Origin: an uncultured Acidimicrobiales bacterium
Lineage (GTDB): Bacteria > Actinomycetota > Acidimicrobiia > Acidimicrobiales > SHLQ01
Reading direction: 5' to 3'
Length of the DNA: 35,430 nucleotides
NCBI GenBank assembly: GCA_938041035.1
Contig: CALHYX010000106.1
Span: forward strand, 1-35,430
In this document: positions 9,736 through 18,502 of the stretch, piece after piece
Layout of the letters: every line of letters starts with the position of its first letter
Position numbering within the stretch: the stretch's first letter is position 1
Program-made: the position numbers and the translations under genes
The notes under the pieces: generated by a model
Seen by the model: only the letters and a program-made list of their open reading frames with translations
Told to the model about the DNA's origin: nothing
Database searches by the model: none

Positions 9736-10937
9736 GATCGGTTCCTTCCGGGGGCGCCGGCGAGGCCGGCACGGTCGCTGGCGGCGGCCAGAATGTCAGG
9801 GTCGAGGGTGCGTTCCACCGCGGCGAGGAGCTCGCCCCGGCGCTGACTCAGCTCATCGGCAAATCCGCTCTCGGTCGTGCGGGCGAGCGTTTCGAGCAAC
9901 TCGACCTGCACGAGCAGTTCGGCATGCTCAGCGCCAACTTCGAGGGCGCCGAGCAATTCGGCGGCTTCGGTCTTCACGAGCTCGACGGCTTCGTCGAGGG
10001 GTCGACTTTCGACGAAGCGTCGGACCTGGAAGAGATAGTGGACGAGGTCGAGCCCGACCGGGACGTCGACGCCGTAGCGCTCCCAGTCCCAGACGTAGAG
10101 CCAACCCCGGTTCTGCGCTCGGCGCACATTCCACGGCGACCAGTCGCCGTGAAAGCCACCGATCCCCACAACCGGATCGGCGGCCTGGGTCACCACCGCG
10201 TCGAGCAGGTGCCGGGCATCGGGCAGACGGTCGTGCAGACGCCGCCAAAAACTGCCGGACGCGAGGGGTTCGGACCGGCGCCCGGGGTGAGCGGCGATCG
10301 CCGCGATCGCGTCCACCTCGGCGCGGATATCGGTATCGGTGGTGTGGGATTCGTCGATCGGCAGCGGTTCGGTGACGAGCAGCTCGAGGCCCTGCCAGCA
10401 GTCGTGGTCGAGGACCTTCGGGGCGATTACTTCGCTGCACGGCAGGTCGACCATCGACGCGAGAGCGGTGGCTTCGTTGTTGACCATCGCCGCGGTGGCG
10501 GCATCCCAGCCGACCTTCACGAACGCGATCGGATGACCGTCGGCGCCGAGAGCGCGGATCACCGGCTTGCGGTTCGGACGCAAGGGCCCAGAAGTCGCGG
10601 ACAGCACCACGTCCGCGCCGAGCCGGTCGCCGAGTTCTTCGCGCAACGTTCCGGCGGGGCCGGCGTGGACGTGCACGAGGTTGGGTAGCCGATGGCGCAG
10701 GGCGTCGATCGAAGCCGCCCGGCCCGCCAGCTTCCGAAGCACGCGTATATGCGAGGCGGTCGCCGCGCCGGTCCGGCCGAGCAGGGTCGCAACCGCATCG
10801 CCGGCGGCGACATCGACCATCATCGACGGCGCCCCTTTTCCGGGCAGGGCCACGTAGGTCTCCTCGTTCCCGGGCGCGGACCCGGGTCGAAGCTCACCCC
10901 CGGGGGCGAGCACATCGCTCCACCAACGGAGGCTCAT
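9732..10937 (-). CDS. APH-like phosphotransferase in the glycan operon
   Basis: This 401-residue protein has the fold signature of aminoglycoside/choline-kinase-like enzymes: a candidate nucleotide-binding Lys141 (AFVKVGWD), the catalytic loop HGDWSPWN at 263-270, and a metal-binding DWE at 284-286, followed by GLDLVHYLF. Residues 1-130 are not obviously kinase-like. No signal peptide is seen. The frame remains open far upstream, but the ATG at 10937 overlaps the ligase stop (ATGA) and the translation before it is a shadow of that gene. Given its neighbours it may phosphorylate a sugar, lipid carrier or glycan rather than an antibiotic; this is inference from context. Confidence 0.75.
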   Translation of the reverse strand: MSLRWWSDVLAPGGELRPGSAPGNEETYVALPGKGAPSMMVDVAAGDAVATLLGRTGAATASHIRVLRKLAGRAASIDALRHRLPNLVHVHAGPAGTLREELGDRLGADVVLSATSGPLRPNRKPVIRALGADGHPIAFVKVGWDAATAAMVNNEATALASMVDLPCSEVIAPKVLDHDCWQGLELLVTEPLPIDESHTTDTDIRAEVDAIAAIAAHPGRRSEPLASGSFWRRLHDRLPDARHLLDAVVTQAADPVVGIGGFHGDWSPWNVRRAQNRGWLYVWDWERYGVDVPVGLDLVHYLFQVRRFVESRPLDEAVELVKTEAAELLGALEVGAEHAELLVQVELLETLARTTESGFADELSQRRGELLAAVERTLDPDILAAASDRAGLAGAPGRNRS

Positions 10938-12235
10938 CGGTTCACCCCGGCGAGCCGGCGGTGCCGCAGCAACAGGCCGAGGGTCAAGAACCCGAGACAC
11001 AACGAACCGGGCAGCAGATTGTAGAACCACATCTGCACCAGCAGAGCCACCACGGCGGCGTGCAGCCAGAGTCGTTCGCGGTCGAGATCCCGACCGGTGC
11101 GCACGATCATGGAGACGAGAAAGCCGACGAAGAGCATCGCCGCGGGGTAGCCGTGGGAGAAGAGCACCATCCAGAACTGACCGTGGGTCCCGACCGGCGG
11201 AAGGAAGGGGTTGTCCGGGTTCGGTCGCGGCGCGCCGAAGCCGAGCACCGGCGACTCCTGCACCTCTTCGATAACCAGCGCGTACAGCGTCGAACGGGAC
11301 CGGTTGGAGTGATCCGAATTCGCCCGGTCGACGACGAAGTTGCTCAGCGGGGTGAGGCTGATGACGAGGGCGAGGACCGCCACTCCCAGTAGGGCCTGGA
11401 CAGCTCGCACCCGCTGCCCCGCATAGGCGCGGCGGGCGATCACGTAGGAAAAGACGGCGATCACACTGAGCCAGAGGCCTCGGTTCACCGAGACGACGAT
11501 GGGGATCGAAGCCACCAGGACGAGCCCGGGAAAAACGACGCGGGCGAGCCCGCGCAACCGCGACCATCCGGCGAACGACAGCGGCACCAGGGTGGCGAGG
11601 ACGGCCCCCCACTGATTGGTGAACCGATACGGATAGGCCGGGCGGGGCAGCTCGAATCCGAGGAACGTCTGCACCTGGGCAAAGCGGGGCTGGAGCAGAT
11701 CGGTGACGAAGCCCTCGCGCAGGCCCGCCGGCACCAGGGCGATCAGCGGCCCGAACTCGACGTTGTACAGCATGAGCCCGGCGAACCCGCCGAGCACGAC
11801 GACTCCGGCCGGCACGAACAACAGCTTGAGGATCCGCTCGGTCGAAACCGCCGACTCGGGCAGGTTGTACACGTACAGCAGGATGATCCCCGCCGCGATG
11901 TAGACGCTGGAGCGGTAGGCGAAGGCCAGCAGTGCGCCCGCGCTGGGCACCAACATGACCACGCTCATGAGCGACCAGACGATGAAGCAGACCCAGAGGC
12001 CGAACCCGCGCGGGATCCGGACGCCCTTTGCCCGAATCAGGTCGACCGCCATGAATGCGGCGGCGATGACCCAGATCGCCTGGGCCAGTCCGAGCACCGC
12101 CCACAGTGGGAACCCACCGAGTGCGAGCACGAGAGGCCAGCCGGGCACGAACAGCCGGCTGCGCAGCGAGGGGGCGGCGAGCGGCGTCGGGTTGGATCTG
12201 GGAGCCGACCGTCCGCGGGTGAGGGCGGCCGTCAT
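10934..12235 (-). CDS. O-antigen ligase/Wzy-like polymerase
   Basis: This 433-residue polytopic membrane protein has about ten to twelve hydrophobic segments, as in the Wzy/WaaL (PF04932-like) family that polymerises or ligates undecaprenyl-linked glycan outside the membrane. Family-like features include VSVNRGLWLS near residues 254-263, with the Arg typical of these enzymes. A long loop follows with SPVLGFGAP and GTHGQFWMVLFSHGYP. Its start directly follows the TAG stop of the GT2 gene with no gap, and its stop overlaps the next start. Whether it polymerises or ligates cannot be decided from sequence; with a flippase and a Wzz-like protein in the same operon, the polymerase role is more likely. 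Confidence 0.8.
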   Translation of the reverse strand: MTAALTRGRSAPRSNPTPLAAPSLRSRLFVPGWPLVLALGGFPLWAVLGLAQAIWVIAAAFMAVDLIRAKGVRIPRGFGLWVCFIVWSLMSVVMLVPSAGALLAFAYRSSVYIAAGIILLYVYNLPESAVSTERILKLLFVPAGVVVLGGFAGLMLYNVEFGPLIALVPAGLREGFVTDLLQPRFAQVQTFLGFELPRPAYPYRFTNQWGAVLATLVPLSFAGWSRLRGLARVVFPGLVLVASIPIVVSVNRGLWLSVIAVFSYVIARRAYAGQRVRAVQALLGVAVLALVISLTPLSNFVVDRANSDHSNRSRSTLYALVIEEVQESPVLGFGAPRPNPDNPFLPPVGTHGQFWMVLFSHGYPAAMLFVGFLVSMIVRTGRDLDRERLWLHAAVVALLVQMWFYNLLPGSLCLGFLTLGLLLRHRRLAGVNR

Positions 12236-13201
12236 CTAGATGCTCCGGCCCCGCCGTTGCACGGCCCGCACGATCGTGTCGGCGGACACCAGCCCGGTGG
12301 TCATGGCCGCGGCGAGGTACGCACGCTTCTCCGTGCGGTCGAGCCGAAGGGTTTCCCGGATCGCCGACCACGCCCGCCGCCGGTTACCCATGGCCGCCTC
12401 CGCGAAGGCGATCTGGCCCTTGATGCGGGCGAGGCCAATCGGTTCGGACGCGAAGTCGGGATGCTGGGCGAGCAGGTATTCGAGGCCGTCGATGCGCATC
12501 TGCCACCGTTCGGCGTAGAACGAGGACTCGTGCCACAAGATGTCGACCATGGGCTCGGCCACGGTCACGATGTCGGAGTGGTTCGAGACGCGCAGGATCC
12601 AGTCGTAGTCCTCGCCGTAGCCTCCGGGGACGTCCTCGTCGATGAGCCCGACCTCGGCGAGCATGGTGCGCCGAAAGAGGAAGCTCGACGGGTGGGTGGC
12701 GTCGATGGCGCGCGACCGCAGCAGGTCAGCTCTCGTGATCCGCTCGGTTTCCGATACCCGGCGCAGGCGGCGTTCCTCAAACACGATCTCGAGTCCGCAC
12801 GTCACCATGTCGACGTCGGGGTCGGCGTCGAGAGCATCGACCTGGCGCGAGAGCTTGTCGGTCCGCCAGACATCGTCGTCGTCGCAGAAGCCGACGAGGG
12901 GGTTCGTGCTCGCCTCGATACCCGAGTTGCGGGCGCCCTGGAGGCCAGGGCGGCGAACGTTGCTGATGACCGTCACGGGGCGGCGAACGTCGTCGCTCGC
13001 CAGCGACTCATCGGGTTCGCTGCGGTCGAAGATCACGACCGCCTCGACCTGGCCGGCATAATCCTGGGCGGCGATGGCCGCGAGGGTCTTACGGAGCAGT
13101 TCCGGCCGATCCCGGGTCGCCACCATCACCGAAACCGCGGGGCGCTCAGCGGCCGAGTCGCTCGAAGCGGCCGGGTTGGTCGACGTCGTGGTATCGGTCA
13201 T
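12236..13201 (-). CDS. Glycosyltransferase family 2
   Basis: This GT-A-fold transferase adds a sugar from a nucleotide donor to the growing glycan on the cytoplasmic face of the membrane. The 321-residue protein opens its catalytic domain with PAVSVMVATRDRPELLRKTL at 21-40. It has GARNSGIE at 89-96 and the metal/donor motif FCDDDDVW at 105-112. GYGEDYDWILRV follows near residue 193, where the ED is the acceptor-side motif of GT2 enzymes. The C-terminal 80 residues are helical and of no known function. The ATG at 13201 overlaps the stop of the upstream fusion gene (ATGA). Donor and acceptor are unknown. Confidence 0.88.
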   Translation of the reverse strand: MTDTTTSTNPAASSDSAAERPAVSVMVATRDRPELLRKTLAAIAAQDYAGQVEAVVIFDRSEPDESLASDDVRRPVTVISNVRRPGLQGARNSGIEASTNPLVGFCDDDDVWRTDKLSRQVDALDADPDVDMVTCGLEIVFEERRLRRVSETERITRADLLRSRAIDATHPSSFLFRRTMLAEVGLIDEDVPGGYGEDYDWILRVSNHSDIVTVAEPMVDILWHESSFYAERWQMRIDGLEYLLAQHPDFASEPIGLARIKGQIAFAEAAMGNRRRAWSAIRETLRLDRTEKRAYLAAAMTTGLVSADTIVRAVQRRGRSI

Positions 13202-14697
13202 GGGCGGCCTTTTCCGGTGTAGCCGTAGCGGCGGAGCAGCGGCCAGGTCAACAGGGTCACCAGCCGACGCATGCGAGGGTCGAGTTTGTCGCGCCAGGCC
13301 TCGTCGAGTGACAACGCGACCGGGCCGTTCTTGAACCGGGACGGGTTCCCGGCAACGGAGTGGGTGGGGTCGAGGGTAACGGTGTCGCCCTCGATGAACC
13401 CGAGTTGTTTGGGCTTGACGGCGACGCCGCCGAACTCCAGGACGCGGGTGACCGTCGCCGTCGGATGGTTGATGAGGTCTTCATAGTGCACGCGCAGTAC
13501 GGGCACACCCAGGAGCCGAAACGAGGCAAAGATGACGTTCCAGGACGCCCACCGCCAGCCCATCAGACCCGGGTGGTAGCGGTTCATCATCGCCTCTTCG
13601 CCGACGACTTCGACCTTGCGCTTCTTCTTGGTCCACGAGTGGGCCACGCCGCGCGAGTCGCGCACGAGGTGCACGATCCGCAGGTCGACGTTCGGCAGGT
13701 GCCGCATCATCAACGCCGTGGAGATCTGCTTGGTGGAATCGACCACGAGGGGGACCTCGGCGACATCCCGGGTGGTGCGCAGCAGCCGGCCGTACCATTC
13801 GCCGTACGTGCCGAGCGGACGCCGCATCGACGGGAAGAGCCGGGGCATCAGCAGTTTGAGCGAGTGGCGGTTCCGGTCGACCTCGGCCTTCTGGGCCATG
13901 ATCGCCTCGCCGGACACCGAATCCCAACCACCGACCATGCGGTCGCCGACCTCGGCCCAGAACGTGCAGTCGCCGAACTTGTCGCCGCAGCCGCACAGGT
14001 TGTTCTCGATGAGTCCGCGCTCGAACAAGTGCACGATCTCACCGACCGACACCACCGATTCGTGCTGACCGAGCATGTCGTTCATGAGCGTCGAGCCGCT
14101 CCGGCCGACTCCGCCGATGTAGAGGACGGTCACCCGTTCGCCGGTCGCAGGGGTGTCGTTGGTTCGGACCAGATCGTCGGCCACCTCGGCGAACGCCTTC
14201 GTGGACCGGGCGCGCTCATCGCTGTCCGCGAGGCGGACGCGTTGTTCGTCGGCGCTGACCTGGTCGAGCATGCGGTGGAGTTCCCGTTCGGTAGTCGCGA
14301 GGAGTACGTGGCCGTCGGCCGAGAGTCGTTCGCACAACTGCATCTGATCGTCGGTCGTTTCATCGAGGTCGGCGATCCGCGGTACGACGATCGGCTTGAT
14401 GCCGTTGGCGTGCGCATCGAGAACCGCCGCCGGTGATCCGGAGCAGACGATCACGGTCGAGGCGGCAAGCGCCTTGTCGTGTTCGGCCCGCAGCAGGTAG
14501 TCGACCCCGCCGTGAACGGCCATCGGTGTGGCCGTGCCGTGCTGGATGGTCAGGTCGGTGACCGAGCCGGCGCCGTCGAGCCAGGAGGAAACCCAGCCGA
14601 TGAGTCGATCGAACGGTTCGACGTCGGCGCCGGTCGTGACGAACAGCGAGGTGATCGCCGGTTGCGGCTCCACCGATTCGAGCGGAAACGTACTCAC
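13198..14697 (-). CDS. Alg13/PssE-like glycosyltransferase domain fused to a sulfotransferase
   Basis: Two enzyme modules are joined in one 499-residue chain. Residues 12 to about 150 resemble the Alg13/PssE/EpsF half of a bipartite GT-B transferase: SLFVTTGADVEPFDRLIGW, IQHGTATP, and SGSPAAVLDAHANGIKPIVV, the nucleotide-sugar site. Residues 189-499 are a PAPS sulfotransferase with the loop YIGGVGRSGSTL at 193-204, a CGCG...CTFW cysteine motif at 235-247, and LVRDSRGVAHSW for the 3'-phosphate. The GTG at 14697 is chosen because it overlaps the stop of the upstream Alg14-like gene (GTGA) and the homology starts right after it; 95 open codons further upstream are a shadow. The fusion suggests the sugar just added, or one nearby, is sulfated. 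Confidence 0.82.
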   Translation of the reverse strand: MSTFPLESVEPQPAITSLFVTTGADVEPFDRLIGWVSSWLDGAGSVTDLTIQHGTATPMAVHGGVDYLLRAEHDKALAASTVIVCSGSPAAVLDAHANGIKPIVVPRIADLDETTDDQMQLCERLSADGHVLLATTERELHRMLDQVSADEQRVRLADSDERARSTKAFAEVADDLVRTNDTPATGERVTVLYIGGVGRSGSTLMNDMLGQHESVVSVGEIVHLFERGLIENNLCGCGDKFGDCTFWAEVGDRMVGGWDSVSGEAIMAQKAEVDRNRHSLKLLMPRLFPSMRRPLGTYGEWYGRLLRTTRDVAEVPLVVDSTKQISTALMMRHLPNVDLRIVHLVRDSRGVAHSWTKKKRKVEVVGEEAMMNRYHPGLMGWRWASWNVIFASFRLLGVPVLRVHYEDLINHPTATVTRVLEFGGVAVKPKQLGFIEGDTVTLDPTHSVAGNPSRFKNGPVALSLDEAWRDKLDPRMRRLVTLLTWPLLRRYGYTGKGRP

Positions 14698-15170
14698 AGC
14701 AGCGACCCCACCAGCCGAGCATCGCGGTGGGCGCGAAGCTGGTGCGGAGCCTGCACCACCACTTCGTCGGCGAGCGCGTCGAGCAGCCGACCGGTACGGG
14801 TGGGCACGGAGCTGGCACCGACGTCTTCGACCAACAGGGTGCGGGCGCCGGCCAGTCGGGCACCGAGAACACCCGGCAGTCCGGCGACGGGTCCGGACGC
14901 GACGACCAACCGGGCGTCGATTCGGGCGACGGCACGGCGCACAGCGAGCGTGGTGGTGGCCACCCGACGGAGATCGGCCCACACGACTTCTTCGGTGGGC
15001 TCCTCCGCGGGGCGACCTTCAGCGGAGCGAACCTCGAGAAACGCACGGGCTTCGGCGGTGTCGTCGACCACCCAAACGCGGTCGAGGTCGCGCCACCAGC
15101 CATCGAGCCCCCGCATCGCGGCCAGGCTTTCGCCTCCCGCACTCACGATCACCACGGAGCGGGCGGTCAC
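14694..15170 (-). CDS. Alg14/PssD-like glycosyltransferase partner subunit
   Basis: The 158-residue product resembles PssD/Alg14, the acceptor-binding or membrane-docking half of a two-part UDP-sugar transferase. It starts with a Rossmann strand and Gly turn, SVVIVSAGGESLAAM (the family usually has GGH here), followed by WVVDDTAEARAF. Further on are LVVASGPVAGLPGVLGARLAGARTLLVEDVGA and an end in VVVQAPHQL, where Alg14 proteins contact Alg13. The GTG at 15170 overlaps the Wzz/kinase stop, and the stop overlaps the start of the Alg13-like fusion. Side-by-side position with an Alg13-like domain strongly supports the call. The GGH-to-GGE change at the turn is odd. Confidence 0.72.
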   Translation of the reverse strand: MTARSVVIVSAGGESLAAMRGLDGWWRDLDRVWVVDDTAEARAFLEVRSAEGRPAEEPTEEVVWADLRRVATTTLAVRRAVARIDARLVVASGPVAGLPGVLGARLAGARTLLVEDVGASSVPTRTGRLLDALADEVVVQAPHQLRAHRDARLVGSLL

Positions 15171-16795
15171 GACCGCTCCGAGGACGCGACCGGTCGGGAC
15201 GGTTCCGCCGGCCGGGTGTCGATCCGACTCTCGATCGATTCGTGGTCGGCGGCGGCTGCGAGCGGGGCGCCGGAGCGAACATTCCATCGGGCGACGTGGT
15301 TGCGGACCGCGCCGCTGACCCGAGCGTCCACGTTACGCAACTGCATGCGGAGGTCGGCCAGATCCTGGCGGCGGGAGCGGCCTCGACCGACGACCACGTA
15401 GGTGGCATCGGCCAACGACGCGATGCTGAGCCCGTCGGCATGGTCGAGGGCCGGCGGTGCGTCGAACACGACCACCGCTCCCTCGGCGGTGGCCACCTGG
15501 AGCATGGAGGCGATGCCGGCGGCCGACAGCGGTTGTGGGAACCCGCCGCTCGCACCGCTGGGGATCACCCGCATGCCGAGGCGCACCGGAGCGTTGTGCA
15601 TCAGCTCCTCCGCGTCGGCGACGGTGCCGGGGGATCGGAAGAACTGGTCGAGGCCGGGTAGGAAGGCCAGCCCGAACAACCGATCGATGTCGGGGTTCCG
15701 ACGATCAGCACTCACGAGGTAGACATCGCGGCCCGACTGGGAGAGGGCGATCGCGGTGTTGACCGCCGCGGTGGTGCGGCCCTCTTTGTCGTGCGCGCTG
15801 GTGAGCAGCACCGAATGCAGCGGGCCCTTCTGACCCGCGAGTACGGCGATGCCGAGCCGGCGGAAGGCGTTGGCCCCGTCGGTTTCGGCACGCACCGCGG
15901 TGATGAGTTCGGGTGCCTCCTCGCCAATCTTGGGAATGTCGCCCACGACCGGGACCTGGAGTTCGAGTTCGACATCGTCGCTGTCGCGCACGCCCCGGTC
16001 GACCCGGTCGAGCCCGAGCGCCAGCCCGAGACCGGCCATGAGACCGACGACGCCGGCGAGCAACAGCCCGATGGGCCGGGAAATCCCGGCGCTCACCGCT
16101 TCGGCCGGCGTGGCCGACCCGATGAGGTCACCGACGGTCAGGTCGGCGGTTTCCAGTCGGTTGGCGGTGGCCTGGAGGTCGGATCGAGTGCGCTGAAGCT
16201 GCGCCGCATCGGACTCGGCCAGCAGTCGTTCGGCGGAGTCCTCCTCGGTCGCCGCGATGCGACTGAGGGCGTCGGTCAACTGTTCGCTCACCGACTCGAT
16301 GGACGCCTGGTAGTTGGCCAGGCGTCGATCACGAGCCAGCCGGGCGGTGATCTCTTTGAAACCGAGGTACTCGTCGGCGACGGCCGCGGCGGCCAACTCG
16401 GCGGCGGCGGCGTCGTTCGCGTCGAACGAGAACGTGATGAGCTGGCTGTCGTCCTCGGCGACGACGTCGAGGCGATCCTTGAAGTCGTCGATCGACATGT
16501 CGAAGTCGGGGTCGTCGCGTTGGATGCGCTGAAGCGAACGGTTGGCGACCGCGTCGGATTGGGCGATGCCGACCTCGGTCGCCTCGTTCACCGACTGGTT
16601 GCGGTCCAGGCCTTCGACCACGTCGAGCGACAGCGGTTGCACCAACACGGTGGTTTCCGACGTATAGGTGGTCCTGGCCTCGGGAAGGATCGTCCACGCC
16701 ACGAACAGGGTCGCGGCGACGACGAGCGCGACCAGCCACCAGCGCCGCTTCAGCGCCAGCCCGTAGTAACCAAGCTCGAGGTCTTCGTTCTCCAT
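15167..16795 (-). CDS. Wzz/BY-kinase-like polysaccharide co-polymerase with altered Walker A
   Basis: This 542-residue fusion has a Wzz chain-length domain (TM1 about 19-37, extracytoplasmic part 40-240 with a coiled coil around 160-220, TM2 about 241-262). A cytoplasmic ATPase domain of the bacterial tyrosine-kinase type follows. ATPase landmarks are SAHDKEGRTTAAVN at 333-346, the Walker A' region VSADRRNP at 361-368, and Walker B VVVFDAPP at 441-448. The Walker A lysine of the usual GEGKTT is Arg340, and no tyrosine cluster is present at the C-terminus. It may therefore bind nucleotide poorly and not autophosphorylate, serving mainly as a structural co-polymerase. The ATG at 16795 has a GAGAG ribosome binding site and follows the flippase stop by seven bases. 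Confidence 0.85.
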   Translation of the reverse strand: MENEDLELGYYGLALKRRWWLVALVVAATLFVAWTILPEARTTYTSETTVLVQPLSLDVVEGLDRNQSVNEATEVGIAQSDAVANRSLQRIQRDDPDFDMSIDDFKDRLDVVAEDDSQLITFSFDANDAAAAELAAAAVADEYLGFKEITARLARDRRLANYQASIESVSEQLTDALSRIAATEEDSAERLLAESDAAQLQRTRSDLQATANRLETADLTVGDLIGSATPAEAVSAGISRPIGLLLAGVVGLMAGLGLALGLDRVDRGVRDSDDVELELQVPVVGDIPKIGEEAPELITAVRAETDGANAFRRLGIAVLAGQKGPLHSVLLTSAHDKEGRTTAAVNTAIALSQSGRDVYLVSADRRNPDIDRLFGLAFLPGLDQFFRSPGTVADAEELMHNAPVRLGMRVIPSGASGGFPQPLSAAGIASMLQVATAEGAVVVFDAPPALDHADGLSIASLADATYVVVGRGRSRRQDLADLRMQLRNVDARVSGAVRNHVARWNVRSGAPLAAAADHESIESRIDTRPAEPSRPVASSERS

Positions 16796-16802
16796 CACAC
16801 TC

Positions 16803-18350
16803 TCAGATCGTGGATTCCAGGTCTTCTGTCGGCACGGGCACCGCCTTCGTTGAGCGCTTCGCCCCGACCAACCGGTCCAGGGCAAGCGGTTCACGCCACA
16901 GCCACATGAATACCGACGTCACCAAACCGGAGCTGCCCACCCCGGCGACAGCGGTCCCGACGCTTCCCAGATCCAAAACCCCGACGCCGGCGGCGATGGC
17001 GACGAACGCCAGAACCAGGACGACGGCGGTCACGATCAACACCCGCGAGAACGGGTGCATCCCCAGAGACGAATGGATCTGCGTGAGCGGGGCCAGATTG
17101 GTGCACAACACGCTGATCGCCCAGGCAAAGGCCGCCCCTTCCAGCCCAAACGGCGGGATGAGCAGGAGGCCGAGTCCAACGTTGAGGGCCAGAGCCACCC
17201 CGTTGTTGATGAGGTTGAGGCGGGTGCGCCCGCTCATGACCAACACGGCCTCGACGGGTCCGCACGCCGAGGCGACGAGCATCGCCCCGGAGAGGATCCG
17301 TAGCGCGTTCGCCCCACCCGAGAAGTCCTCACCGAACACCTGCACGATCTCGGGCGCGTACAGAAGGGTCGACAGGTACAACGGCCAGGTCGCCACCAGC
17401 AACCAGGTCGACGCCGACCGGTAGACCGAGGTGGCCCGGGCGACCTCGCCGACGCCGAGATCCTCGGCGATCTGCGGGGCGGCGGCCTGAAAGGTCGCCT
17501 GATTGAAGAACGAGCCCAGCTTCAGCAGGCGGGTGGCCGCGGTGTACACCGCGGCCGGACCGACGCCCAACAGGGCACCGACGACCAACGTGTCGAGCCA
17601 GCGGATCGACACCCGCAGTACACCGGTTCCCATCTGGGGCCAGGTAAACGACCAGAATTCCCCGACGGGGGCCGGGCGGTCGGATCCGACCTGGGCGCGA
17701 CCAGCGACCGGGATCTCGCGCCGCAGCCACCATGCGGCGGCTACCGCCGAGACGACTACCGGGCCAACCCATGCGGCCGTGACGATGACGGGGCCGGCAC
17801 CGGCCACCACCGCTCCCGCGACGGCGAGTAGCTGCGTCACCGGGCGAGCGATCCGGTCGAATACGACGGTGGTTCGCATCTGGCCGAACCCGCGAGTGGC
17901 GGCGAGCATGGCCACCGACAGGGAACCGGCGGGCAACACGATGGCCACGACCCGCAACGATTTGGCGATGGCTGAGTCCGGGGGTCCCTCCGGGACGAAC
18001 AGTGCGCCGATGGGGTCGGCGAACAGTGCGATCGCCGCCGCGACCGCGACGGATACGCCCAGCACGGCGAGCAGGGCGCCCCGGACGAGCATGCCGATGT
18101 GTTCGGGGCGGCCGCCCGCCCGGGCCTGGGCGAGGAACCGCACCAATCCGGCGTCGGTACCCACCACCGACGACAACATGGCGATGTTGAAGACGGCGAC
18201 GGCCACGAGGAGAACACCGCTGTCGGTGTCGCCGAGGCCGTTGGTGGCCACCAGCAGGACCACGAAGCCGAGCGCGGCGCTGATGATCGAGCCGACGAGC
18301 GACAAACGGTTGTTGCGGCCGAGGCGGCCTACCGCCTGTTCGTGTTGCAT
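16803..18350 (-). CDS. Wzx/MATE-like polysaccharide flippase
   Basis: This 515-residue membrane protein of the MOP superfamily has about 14 hydrophobic helices, including SLVGSIISAALGFVVLLVA near the N-terminus. The FFNQATFQAAAPQIAEDLG segment and GPVEAVLVMSGRTRLNLINN are typical of oligosaccharide flippases. It would flip undecaprenyl-linked repeat units across the membrane for the Wzy-like protein. It is the first gene of the operon, divergent from a plus-strand sulfotransferase. No ribosome binding site is evident before the ATG. The 152-base divergent gap (18351-18502) must hold promoters for both directions, but I could not place them with confidence. Confidence 0.85.
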   Translation of the reverse strand: MQHEQAVGRLGRNNRLSLVGSIISAALGFVVLLVATNGLGDTDSGVLLVAVAVFNIAMLSSVVGTDAGLVRFLAQARAGGRPEHIGMLVRGALLAVLGVSVAVAAAIALFADPIGALFVPEGPPDSAIAKSLRVVAIVLPAGSLSVAMLAATRGFGQMRTTVVFDRIARPVTQLLAVAGAVVAGAGPVIVTAAWVGPVVVSAVAAAWWLRREIPVAGRAQVGSDRPAPVGEFWSFTWPQMGTGVLRVSIRWLDTLVVGALLGVGPAAVYTAATRLLKLGSFFNQATFQAAAPQIAEDLGVGEVARATSVYRSASTWLLVATWPLYLSTLLYAPEIVQVFGEDFSGGANALRILSGAMLVASACGPVEAVLVMSGRTRLNLINNGVALALNVGLGLLLIPPFGLEGAAFAWAISVLCTNLAPLTQIHSSLGMHPFSRVLIVTAVVLVLAFVAIAAGVGVLDLGSVGTAVAGVGSSGLVTSVFMWLWREPLALDRLVGAKRSTKAVPVPTEDLESTI

Positions 18351-18502
18351 TTCGAAGAGTGACTGGTCATTCGGGCCTCGATCGGTGCACGACGATGGGG
18401 GTCCGCGATGCGGCGGGCCTCAATGTTGGTGTCGGTCGGGCCGATCAGTTCTGGAGTGGTTGGCATCCCCGCTCACCACGTTCCGGGCCCGCAGGAGGTG
18501 TG

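Noticed and set aside
9620..10688. Plus-strand open frames across the end of the glycan operon
   Set aside because: They overlap two recognisable minus-strand enzymes and show no motif or start signal.
10938..12371. N-terminal extension of the APH-like kinase through the ligase gene
   Set aside because: The extension is an Arg/Pro/His-rich out-of-frame shadow of the ligase; an ATG with a 4-base overlap gives the real start.
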